Source of the DNA: an uncultured Clostridia bacterium
Lineage (GTDB): Bacteria > Bacillota > Clostridia > Christensenellales > UBA1242
Assembly: GCA_947649575.1 (NCBI GenBank)
Contig: CANSRZ010000005.1
Coordinates: 1-64,000, forward strand
Reading direction: 5' to 3'
DNA: 64,000 nucleotides
Positions 18,185 through 27,900 of the stretch are shown here, in pieces (position 1 is the first letter of the stretch; the number at the start of each line of letters is the position of its first letter). The notes beneath the pieces are model-generated. The model made no database searches and was not told where the DNA came from. It saw nothing but the letters and a program-made list of their open reading frames with translations. The position numbers and the translations under genes are program-made.

Positions 18185-18949
18185 ATGAGTAATTTATTAG
18201 CATTACAATTCAGCGGGCTTGAACTTGTCGCTGCAATTTTGGCTGTTATCACAGCGATTGCTGTTGTTTATGCTTGTGTGGCAAGAATTGTTTTATGGTT
18301 TCGCTATCATAATTTAAATAAGGTTGAAACTGAGGGAAATCAAACTGCATATGAAGCAACAAGAGCGCTTCTTGATGCAAATGAAATGCAAGATGTTCAA
18401 GTCAAAAAATGTGGCTTTTGGCGTGCTTGGCTTTGGGGAAATTCCTACAGTGTTCGCAAAAAAACAATCTTTTTAAGAAAAGGAATTATTAATCAAAAAT
18501 CTATAACAGCTATTGGTGTAGGACTTCAAAAAGTGGGGCTTGCAATCATGGATAAGCGTGGAGATAAAAAAATCAAAACAAGGTCAATCTTGCTTCCTTT
18601 AACTTATTTAGCACCACCACTTTTTATTCCAATTGTTATTATTGGGCTTGTGTTTGATTTTGTTATCGGCTTCACAGGCGTTCCTACAATCATTGCAGGA
18701 ATTGTTGGCATTGTGCTTTATTTCTTAGCCTTTGTTTATATGATTATCAATATTCCAGTTGAAAAGCAGGCAAATCGTCTTGCAATGGGCATTATGGAAA
18801 AGTCTAGTTTCTTGACTGCTGATGAACGCGAACAAGTGAACAAACTTTTTAAATCATATATAACAATGTATGTTGTTGATTTTATAATCGCACTACTCAG
18901 AATAATTCAAGCTATTTTGAAAATTATTATAAGTGCAAAAGGAAATTAA
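18185..18949 (+). CDS. YugP-family paralog lacking the HEXXH motif (predicted pseudo-protease)
   Basis: Aligns with the 14852..15568 product through DxxGxKxKxRSIL and the TM region, but HELGH is replaced by QKVGL. Confidence 0.65.
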   Translation: MSNLLALQFSGLELVAAILAVITAIAVVYACVARIVLWFRYHNLNKVETEGNQTAYEATRALLDANEMQDVQVKKCGFWRAWLWGNSYSVRKKTIFLRKGIINQKSITAIGVGLQKVGLAIMDKRGDKKIKTRSILLPLTYLAPPLFIPIVIIGLVFDFVIGFTGVPTIIAGIVGIVLYFLAFVYMIINIPVEKQANRLAMGIMEKSSFLTADEREQVNKLFKSYITMYVVDFIIALLRIIQAILKIIISAKGN

Positions 18950-18960
18950 GCAAATTCTGC

Positions 18961-18989
18961 TTGACAAATTGCGATTTTTGTTTTAAAAT
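18961..18989 (+). promoter_or_regulatory. Sigma-A-type promoter of the T-box leader
   Basis: TTGACA - 17 nt - TAAAAT. Confidence 0.75.
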
Positions 18990-18994
18990 TATCA

Positions 18995-19140
18995 TAGCAT
19001 TGAAAAGGCTTGGCAACCTTGGAGCTAAACGCGTGTCGGCGTAAAGACGATTAATGAAGGTGTTTATCACGAATTAGGGTGGAACAGCGGTTTAAAACTA
19101 TCGCCCCTAAGCAAATAGATTTTTTGCTTAGGGGTTTTTA
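18995..19140 (+). ncRNA. T-box leader (glycine) with intrinsic terminator
   Basis: AGGGTGGAACAGCGG (19076..19090), TCGCCCCT antiterminator partner, terminator CCCCTAAGCAAA...TTTGCTTAGGGGTTTTT; upstream of glyS. Confidence 0.88.
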
Positions 19141-19231
19141 TGTAGTGTCTTAGACGCTTTATGATGTGATATCCGTCTAGCAAATTTAAATTAAAAAAAT
19201 AAAGTGCATAATGCACGCACAGGAGGAATTT

Positions 19232-20611
19232 ATGGAAGAAAAAAAATTAACAATGGAAAAACTTGTAGCGCTTTGCAAATCTAGAGGCTTTGTGTTCCCT
19301 GGGTCTGAAATTTACGGAGGCTTTGCCAATACTTGGGATTTTGGGCCAATCGGTGTTGAACTTAAAAACAATGTTAAACGTGCTTGGTGGAAAAGATTTG
19401 TTCAAGAAGACCCATGCACTCATGGTGTTGACGCTGCAATTCTTATGAATCCAAAAACTTGGGAGGCGAGCGGGCATATTGCAAGCTTTGGCGACCCAAA
19501 AATGGATTGCAAAAAGTGTAAAGAGCGATTTAGAGCAGATACTTTGATTGAAAATCATTCTAAGGGTGCGGTTTCAGCCGAAGCAATGACTAATGAAGAA
19601 CTTGAAGCTTATATCAATGAGCATCATATTTGCTGTCCAAAGTGCGGAAATTTTGATTGGACAAATATCAGAAAGTTTAACCCAATGTTTAAAACTTCAA
19701 GAGGAACGCTTGAAGCTGATGCTGATGTGGTTTATCTTCGCCCAGAAACTTGCCAAGGCGAGTATGTTAACTTTTTGAATGTTCAACGCACAACTCGTGC
19801 AAAAGTGCCTTTTGCGATTGCTCAAATTGGAAAGTCTTTTAGAAATGAAATTACGCCAGGAAACTTCCTTTTCAGAACAATTGAGTTTGAACAAATGGAA
19901 CTTCAAATGTTCTGCAAAGAAAGTGAGAGCATGGATATTTATAATGATTATAAGGCTCGCGCTAACAAATTTGTAAATGATTTGGGCTTGAAACAAGAGA
20001 ATTTGCGTTTCCATGACCACGATAAGCTTGCTCATTACGCAAAAGCTGCCTGCGATATTCAATACAATTTCCCAATCGGCTGGCAAGAACTTAACGGAAT
20101 TCATCATCGTGGCACTTGGGATTTATCTCGTCACCAAGAATATTCTGGCAAAAGTATGCTTTATCTTGATCCGTTCACAAACGAGAAATTTTTGCCTAAT
20201 GTTATTGAATATTCTATCGGCGCTGACCGCTTGACTTTGGCGCTTTTGTGTGAAGCCTATGAAGAGCAAACGTTGGAGGGTGGTGATAGCCGTGTTGTTA
20301 TGCATTTACATCCAGCGATTGCCCCTTATAAGGTTGCAATTTTGCCACTCCAAAAGAACTTGTCAGATAAAGCCAAAGAGGTTTATTCAATTTTATCGAA
20401 AGAGTTTATGTGCGATTATGATGAGGCAGGCTCAATTGGCAAGCGCTATCGTCGTCATGATGAGATTGGAACGCCTTTCTGCGTGACTATTGACTTTGAC
20501 ACTCTTGAGAACAATACAGTTACTATTCGTGACCGTGACACTATGGAGCAAATTCGATTAAACATCAACGAGCTTGTTGATTATGTTGTACAAAGAGTAA
20601 AATTTAATTAA
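19232..20611 (+). CDS. glyS: Glycyl-tRNA synthetase (class II, alpha2 type)
   Basis: LCKSRGFVFPGSEIYGGFANTWDFGPIGVELKNN; RPETCQGEYVNF; RNEITPGNFLFRTIEFEQMELQ. Confidence 0.97.
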   Translation: MEEKKLTMEKLVALCKSRGFVFPGSEIYGGFANTWDFGPIGVELKNNVKRAWWKRFVQEDPCTHGVDAAILMNPKTWEASGHIASFGDPKMDCKKCKERFRADTLIENHSKGAVSAEAMTNEELEAYINEHHICCPKCGNFDWTNIRKFNPMFKTSRGTLEADADVVYLRPETCQGEYVNFLNVQRTTRAKVPFAIAQIGKSFRNEITPGNFLFRTIEFEQMELQMFCKESESMDIYNDYKARANKFVNDLGLKQENLRFHDHDKLAHYAKAACDIQYNFPIGWQELNGIHHRGTWDLSRHQEYSGKSMLYLDPFTNEKFLPNVIEYSIGADRLTLALLCEAYEEQTLEGGDSRVVMHLHPAIAPYKVAILPLQKNLSDKAKEVYSILSKEFMCDYDEAGSIGKRYRRHDEIGTPFCVTIDFDTLENNTVTIRDRDTMEQIRLNINELVDYVVQRVKFN

Positions 20612-20619
20612 ATTAAAAT

Positions 20620-20643
20620 AAAAGTGGTTTAGCCACTTTTTTA
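20620..20643 (+). terminator. Terminator after glyS
   Basis: AAAAGTGGTTTAGCCACTTTTTT. Confidence 0.8.
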
Positions 20644-20726
20644 TTTTGTAGGATTTATAAAATATCAAAAATTTCGCAAAAATATTGAAAAAATAGACAT
20701 TTTTTTGACAAATTTGCAAAAACATA

Positions 20727-20757
20727 TTGACAAATCCCCCCCCCGCGGTGGTATAAT
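20727..20757 (+). promoter_or_regulatory. Promoter with a C9 tract in the -35/-10 spacer
   Basis: TTGACA AAT CCCCCCCCC GCGGTGG TATAAT; extended -10 (TGGTATAAT). Confidence 0.8.
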
Positions 20758-20778
20758 GGTGCCGAAGCGAGGGGATAA

Positions 20779-22062
20779 ATGGTTGTTTGGAAAGTTATTT
20801 ATTCGATATTAACATTTGTTATGGGTGCAATGGTGGCATATATGTTTTTGTATGTTGCTATTGGCTTGTTTAAGAAAAAGAAATTTAAAGAGGCAAAAAA
20901 AGAACATACTTATGCTTTTCTGATTGCTGGAAGAAATGAAGAGAAAGTTATTGGTCAACTTATAGACAGTATAAAAAAGAATAACTATGACCAAAGCAAG
21001 CTTAAAATCTTTGTTTGTGCTGACAATTGTGATGCAAAAGACAAAACGGCAAAAATTGCAAGGTCTATGGGAGCAATTGTATATGAAAGGCATGATTTGA
21101 CCAAAGTTAGCAAAAGTTATGCACTTGATTTTCTGCTTTCAAGCATTGGAAATGATTATCCTGACTATCTTCCAGACGGATTTTTTGTGTTTGATGCTGA
21201 TAACTTGCTTGATAAAAATTATATCAAAGAAATGAATAAAGCTTTTGATAACGGTGAGGAGATTATCACTTCTTATAGAGCGTCAAAAAATTATGGAGAT
21301 AGCCTTTTTGCAATGGGGTCATCAATACATTTTATAAGGGCAAGCAGATTTTTGCATACTCCAAGAGTTTTGCTTGGTCTTTCAACAAATGTGACAGGAA
21401 CAGGATTTTTGGTTTCAAGCAAGATTTTAAATCCAAAAGGTGGCTGGAAGTATGGAAAAATAACTGAGGATGCTGAGTTCTCTTGTGATAATTTGCTGAA
21501 AGGGCACAAAGTTTCTTATTGTGATGACGCAATTTTCTTTGACGAACAGCCAGTCTCATGGAAGCAAACTTACAGACAGCGTTTGCGCTGGCAAAAAGGA
21601 ATTTATCAATGTTTTGGAGCTTTTGCATTAAATTTGATGTGTATGTTTTGTGTTAATTTAAATTTTTCTTTCTATGACTTCTTTATGTATTATTCCCCAT
21701 TACCTGTATTTTCAACGACTTGGGCCTTGACAAACGGAGTTGTTGCGCTGGTGCAGAGTATAATATCAATAACAAATGGTGCTCCAATTTGGGGAACTCT
21801 TTTAGTGTTAATAATTGCATTATTAAAATATTTCGCTGTTATGTATGCTGGCTTTTTTGTGTATGGATCGCTCTCAGTTCTTAAAGATTGGAAACGCATA
21901 AAAGCCACTAGAATAAAGAAAATATTATCTATGTTTGCCTATCCATTATTCATGATGACGATAATTCCTATCTGCTTTATTGCAATATTCAAAAAAGTTG
22001 AGTGGAAGCCAATTGTAAGAAATTCAACAGTTACAATTGATGAAGTTGCTGAAAATAAATAA
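20779..22062 (+). CDS. Membrane glycosyltransferase family 2 protein
   Basis: AFLIAGRNEEKVIGQLIDSIKKNNYD, VFDADN, TEDAEFSCDNLLKG, QRLRWQKG, C-terminal TM segments. Confidence 0.9.
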   Translation: MVVWKVIYSILTFVMGAMVAYMFLYVAIGLFKKKKFKEAKKEHTYAFLIAGRNEEKVIGQLIDSIKKNNYDQSKLKIFVCADNCDAKDKTAKIARSMGAIVYERHDLTKVSKSYALDFLLSSIGNDYPDYLPDGFFVFDADNLLDKNYIKEMNKAFDNGEEIITSYRASKNYGDSLFAMGSSIHFIRASRFLHTPRVLLGLSTNVTGTGFLVSSKILNPKGGWKYGKITEDAEFSCDNLLKGHKVSYCDDAIFFDEQPVSWKQTYRQRLRWQKGIYQCFGAFALNLMCMFCVNLNFSFYDFFMYYSPLPVFSTTWALTNGVVALVQSIISITNGAPIWGTLLVLIIALLKYFAVMYAGFFVYGSLSVLKDWKRIKATRIKKILSMFAYPLFMMTIIPICFIAIFKKVEWKPIVRNSTVTIDEVAENK

Positions 22063-22087
22063 AAGCCTTAATGGCTTTTATTTTTTT
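22061..22087 (+). terminator. Rho-independent terminator
   Basis: AAAAGCCTTAATGGCTTTTATTTTTTT. Confidence 0.75.
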
Positions 22088-22189
22088 GACAAAATTTGAT
22101 AAATTATAACAAAAAAGTCATAATTTTCGCATTGTGAGAATATATTGAATGTTATATAATAGATACATTCACATAAAAAGGAGAAAGTT

Positions 22190-22666
22190 ATGTTATTTTG
22201 TGATATGGTTGAAAGGTTAGAAATTCCGTATTTTATAAAATGTCAGTTGAAAGTGCTTGATGGGGAGAAAATGCAGACATGCATAAAAAATCTTGACATG
22301 GTCAAAATGTTTTCAACTGAATTTGTAGATTTGAAAGATATTAAAGAGTTTAACAGAAATCAAATTCTTAATAAAAATGTGTATGTGCATGATAAAAAAA
22401 TCGAGGTCAAGGCGCATAATATAAACAATCAGGACTTTGGCTTGTGTAGAAGCGATTGCTATTTAGGGCAAAATGCTCCGTTTTTTAGAATTGGACTTAA
22501 TGTTTCTAAAAACAAAGTATTTTTTGCTATGTATGAAGCAAAGGAAAATTCTTTTGATGAGGCGTGTTATATATTTTCTTACAGCAATCAAAGCAGACTG
22601 GATAAAGCGGAAGTGATAGAAAAAGGGCACAAACAAATTATTGATTTAGCCGAAATTGAAGCGTAA
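22190..22666 (+). CDS. Hypothetical protein
   Basis: 158-aa ORF, AAAAGGAG RBS, terminator downstream. Confidence 0.7.
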   Translation: MLFCDMVERLEIPYFIKCQLKVLDGEKMQTCIKNLDMVKMFSTEFVDLKDIKEFNRNQILNKNVYVHDKKIEVKAHNINNQDFGLCRSDCYLGQNAPFFRIGLNVSKNKVFFAMYEAKENSFDEACYIFSYSNQSRLDKAEVIEKGHKQIIDLAEIEA

Positions 22667-22681
22667 TATAACAAAAACAAT

Positions 22682-22710
22682 AAAAAAAGAGCAAAATTAT
22701 GCTCTTTTTT
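22682..22710 (+). terminator. Rho-independent terminator
   Basis: AAAAAAAGAGCAAAATTATGCTCTTTTTT. Confidence 0.8.
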
Positions 22711-22820
22711 GTTGTTTTGTTGAAAATAAATGTTATTGATTTATTATTCGATTTTTTGATAGTCGCCCAGCACTAGGGCTTGTTATGAACGGATAGACTA
22801 TTGCTTTACTAGTTGCCTAT

Positions 22821-22845
22821 TGACAGTCGTGCAACATTGGGTTGC
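22821..22845 (-). repeat. Short dispersed repeat with mini-hairpin, copy 1 (second copy 51781..51805)
   Basis: tgacagtcgtgcaacattgggttgc vs tgacagtcgtgcaacatctggttgc, 23/25 identical. Confidence 0.6.
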
Positions 22846-22854
22846 CGCCAAGCA

Positions 22855-24441
22855 TTAGGCTTGCGAGCCGAATTTTTCAGCATATTCTTCATAAGTGCCA
22901 GTGAAATCAATTACTTTGTTTTCGTCAGTGAGGTCAATTATTCGATTGGCTGTTGTTTCGATAATTTCTTGGTCATGAGTTGAGAAAAGTAACACGCCTT
23001 TATAGTTTTGCATGCCTTTGTTGAGGGCAGTTATGCTTTCAAGGTCAAGGTGGTTTGTTGGCTCATCCAAAATTAAAATGTTAGGACTTTCGAGCATAAT
23101 CTTTGCAAGCATGCAACGCACGCGCTCGCCACCAGAAAGCACATTTGCAGGCTTCAAGTTTTCTTCACCAGTGAAAAGCATACGCCCAAGCCAAGAACGA
23201 ATATATGTTTCGTTCTGATCTTTTGAAAATTGTCTTAACCAGTCAACAATTGAGTTATCATTTTTCTCAAACAATTCTATATAATTTTGAGGGAGATAAG
23301 ATGCTTTTGTGGTTTTTCCCCAACGGATTTCACCGCCGTCTGCTTCTTCTTTTCCAATCAAAATATTGAATAAAGAGGTTAAAATTTGATTATTTTTTGC
23401 AAAAAATGCAACTTTTTGATCTCTTTCTATGTTGAAAGATAAATTTTTAAACATTCCATTTTTGGTTAAGTTTTCAACTTTAAGCACTTCTTTGCCAAGT
23501 TCTTGCCCGCATTCAAAATTGATGTAAGGATACTTTCTTGATGACGGTTTGATATCCTCAATTGTAAGACGTTCAAGCTCTTTCTTTCTGCTTGTTGCTT
23601 GTTTTGATTTTGATGCATTGGCTGAGAAACGTGCAATAAATTCTTTTAATTCTTTAGCGCGCTGTTCAGCTTTTTTATTTTGGTCTTTGAGCTGGCGAGC
23701 AATAAGTTGGCTAGACTCATACCAAAAATCATAGTTGCCAAGAAACATATTTATCTGACCATAATCCACATCGCAAATGTGAGTGCAAACTTTGTTTAAA
23801 AAGTGACGGTTGTGCGAAACGATGATGACAATATTGTCAAAATCAAGCAAGAAATTTTCAAGCCATTTTGTTGTTTTAAAGTCAAGGTTGTTTGTTGGCT
23901 CGTCAAGAACCAAGATGTCAGGATTGCCAAACAGTGCTTGTGCTAAAAGAATTTTAACCTTAACTTTTGGATCCATGTCTTTCATAAGAGTGTAATATTC
24001 TTCCTCTTTGATCCCCAAATTTTGAAGCATGCTTTTGGCTTCGCTTTCAGCTTCCCAACCTCCAAGCTCTGCAAAAAGAGTTTCAAGTTCGCCAGCGCGA
24101 ATGCCGTCCGCTTCGTTAAAATCTGGCTTCATGTAAAGCTCATCTTTTTCTTTCTGAATATCCATAAGGCGCTTATGCCCCAAAAGAACTGTATCGAGAA
24201 CGGTTTCATTATCATAGGCATTTTGATTTTGTGCAAGCACGCTCATACGTTCGCCAGGAGTGATAAAAATCTCGCCAGTGTTAGGCTCAAGTTCGCCAGT
24301 CAGGATTTTTAAAAATGTTGATTTTCCCGCGCCATTTGCGCCGATTATTCCATAACAATTGCCTTTTGTAAATTTTAAATTAACCTCTTTATAGAGTGTC
24401 CTCCCGCCAAAAGCAAGAGAAATATTTGAAGCTTGTACCAT
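22855..24441 (-). CDS. ABC-F family ATP-binding protein
   Basis: Two ABC domains: GANGAGKSTFLKIL, LDEPTNNLD, LSGGERVRCMLAK, LDEPTNHLDLES. Confidence 0.95.
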   Translation of the reverse strand: MVQASNISLAFGGRTLYKEVNLKFTKGNCYGIIGANGAGKSTFLKILTGELEPNTGEIFITPGERMSVLAQNQNAYDNETVLDTVLLGHKRLMDIQKEKDELYMKPDFNEADGIRAGELETLFAELGGWEAESEAKSMLQNLGIKEEEYYTLMKDMDPKVKVKILLAQALFGNPDILVLDEPTNNLDFKTTKWLENFLLDFDNIVIIVSHNRHFLNKVCTHICDVDYGQINMFLGNYDFWYESSQLIARQLKDQNKKAEQRAKELKEFIARFSANASKSKQATSRKKELERLTIEDIKPSSRKYPYINFECGQELGKEVLKVENLTKNGMFKNLSFNIERDQKVAFFAKNNQILTSLFNILIGKEEADGGEIRWGKTTKASYLPQNYIELFEKNDNSIVDWLRQFSKDQNETYIRSWLGRMLFTGEENLKPANVLSGGERVRCMLAKIMLESPNILILDEPTNHLDLESITALNKGMQNYKGVLLFSTHDQEIIETTANRIIDLTDENKVIDFTGTYEEYAEKFGSQA

Positions 24442-24957
24442 AATTTTCTCCTATTATTATTTCAACTTATTATACTTGATAAATAAAATAAAGTCAATAG
24501 AAAATTAATTAATAAATAATTTAATAAAATTAATTTAAAATAAATAAAAAATAATTTTTTGATAATTTATTAAAAATCATTAAAAAATTGCAAAAAAATT
24601 AAAAAAATAACTGATTTTTTCTTATTTTTTGATTTTTAAAATATTTTTTATTAATATTTTTAATTAAAAACAATTAAAATATTGCATTATTTCTTTGCCT
24701 TTGTTTTAAAGAGAAAGAAATATTTTTTGATTTTATTTTTTATAGATAAATAATTTGTTAATATATTATTTATAATATATATAAATATAAGGCTAATTCG
24801 TTTGCATTTTTTGTTTAAAAAATGTAAAATATTACATATAAGTTTGGATTGTGAATATTTTATTTCTCGACCTTATTATTTAAAACTTTGCAAACTTTAT
24901 TAAAATTAAGCGAATTAATTTACATATTTTTTTAAAAAGTTTTTAAAGGAGCAAATT

Positions 24958-27900
24958 ATGAAAAAGTGGGCTATTTGGAAAACTATTTTGGTTGTTATTG
25001 CCAGTGTTGTTTTTGTGGCTGGTGCAACTGTAGGTGGAGTTTATCTTGCAGGCGGGTTTAAAACAAAATACATAAATCCAGACAGGATTTCTTTTGTGAT
25101 TGATGAAAAATTCTTCAATGCAGAATATGCTCAATATGAAATTTCTGGCTCTGATGAAAACTTGACATTTAACGCAGTTATTGAGGGTGAAAAAGAGGGC
25201 GATGAGATTACTCAAAAAACCGTCACCCTTGACCTTGACGGCGGAAGAATTGACTATGAAAAGAAAACTGTTCGAAACAATGTTGTGGTTGTTCCAAGAG
25301 AGGTTACAATTGGCGAGCCATTTACAATAACTCTTAATAGACAACCTTTAAGAATTTCTGCAAGCGGAGAAATTTCTTTCAATGAACAAGATGCGCTTTT
25401 ATATAACCAGCAAGGACTTCCTGTGCCTTGGGTTGTTGGCGGGTTGACAACAATAACTGCTCGCGCTGAAAACGAGGAAGTTTACACAACTGTTAATCTT
25501 GCAGTTGACACTCCTGTTTATAGCATACATAACACAGCTGTTAACAACGACGGCAGAGAAGTTGATCAGCTTACTATTAATGAAACTTTTGACATAAAAA
25601 CAGTTTTCTATCCTGCTGAAAGTGCGTATCTGTTCAATGACCGCACAAATGACAGGGTTGAAAACAAAAGAGTTAGACGTGCTTTTTATGAAACTGTTAC
25701 AAACAATATCAGAGCTGAATTTGATGAAGAGTTTAACAGATATTTTTCAGCAGTTAATGTAAGCACTGGCAACAGGCTGAATGCTTATGCGTTTAGAGAT
25801 GCAACTGCTCAGATTGAAAATATCAATCAAATAACTAATGACCTTGCAGGCGATTTATCTGCAATTTATAGCAGACTGGTTTCTTTGCTTAATGGTGGAC
25901 AAGTCAGCGTGGCTTCTGGAAGTTTGATTGTGGATATCAATAGAGCTTCAATCAAAACTTTCTCAATTGGCTATGCAGGCTCTTCATATAACATGTATGC
26001 AGGTGAAGATTTTGTTCTTACAATGACTCGCACACCTTATGCAAACGCAACTCTTGATGCAAAAGTAATCTCTTCAAATAATAACGAAGAATTGCCATCT
26101 ATGCTTAGAAATATTGCAATCAATTTTGAATATTCAATTGATAATGGACAAACTTATCAAGATGCTTCAAGAGTGCTTGATATTTTGGGCGGTGAACAGG
26201 TAGAAATAGAGGACAAGACATATTATCTTTCTGACACAACTCCAAAAGATCCAAGATATTGCTTCTGGACTTTAAGAACAAACGGCGAATATGAAATCAG
26301 AATGACTGTTGTTTTGCTTATTGAAGTTGAGGGGCAAGAGGGCGTTTACTCATTGTTCAAAGATGACGGAACTGTTATTAGTTCAAATGTCACATTGTAT
26401 ACAGAAATCAAAGAGGATGAGCCTGTTAAATGGGCAAATGATGACCCAATCAATATTACTCTTGACTTTAACGGAACAAGCACAAAACCTGCTTCAAGAA
26501 CTTTATCAAATCTTGTAAGCATTCCACAAAATAACATTTATAAAACTCCACAATTCTTTGCTCACTTTGCAAACGGGACAACATCTGAGGAAATTGAAAA
26601 AATCTTAGGCAAAGGCAATGCTGATTTGTCACCAGATAATATCAATCATAATGGCACTTATCAATTTGGCAACAGTGAAATGACCTTGTATCCTGTTTCT
26701 AATGAGTTGACCGTTTATGACATCGGCAGATTTGAACTTTATTATGCAACTGTGCAAACTGTTGGGAATAAGTATGTTATTGATGACGATAACAGATATG
26801 TAATTGTTCAACCTGTTGCAACTCCGCTTAATGTTATTGTAACAAAAACATTGTATCAAGATTCAATTTCTGGCATGACTCACAAAACTTCAATGGAACT
26901 TGAAGAGGGTTTGACAAATTATTATTTCCATTCAGGCTCAGCTGACACAATTGAATTGACATTCCAAATTGTAGATGACAGTTATGCAATTTTTGCCGAA
27001 AAGCTTGGTCAAAACAGAATAGAATTTAACATGCTTGCATACAACGCTGATAATGAACTTGTAAGCATTAATGAACATTTCAATAATCTTGATATAAACA
27101 GCATTGTTTATGACGAGGAAGAAAAAACTGTAACTTATATATTGACAATCAAAAGCACATTTAATGAAGTGCTTAGTGATTTGAGAATTGTTTCTGCAAG
27201 TTTAAAAGACCTTGATAATGATGCGCTTGCTCCTTGGATATTTGATTTTACAGAAAATTATTATCTTTATACTCCAATCCCTGAAACAATAGACTTTGCT
27301 GTTAAAGATTTTCAAGCTGGTGATTATCAGCAAAATATAGAGATAAATCAAACTCTTAGCAATGATGCTGACGCAAACTTGACAATTCGTTATGAAGTGA
27401 CAGATGCTCAGACTGGCAGAAAAGAAGTTCGTGAATATAAATCTGTTAAAGAATTTGTTGAACAAAACATCAACGTGATTATCGCTGACCAACATGGCAA
27501 TACTTCAATTTTTGAAGACGATTGGATTTTTGTAACCGATTATGCAAACATTGTAAGAATTTTGCCTGGCGGAAAAGAATTTGCATTCTCATCAACTGAG
27601 GGAGAGCAAAGTGCTAATATTTATGTTAGATACAGCGGAAGTGAAAAAGCTTTGGCAAGCGATATAAAATTAAGCCTTACAGTTAACTCTTCTGGCATTC
27701 AAAGAATTGAATATGACAACTCAACAGAAATTGGCTCGACTGCAGACTTAATAGCATCAGACTCTTTGGATGTTATCTCAATTGGAAAGTATGGCTCAAA
27801 CAAAATCCATCAGGGAGAAACTTCGGCTAACAATGTGATTGACCTTTATAAACTTGTAACTCTTTATTTAGATGCGTCAACAGAATATTTAGGCAAAAAC

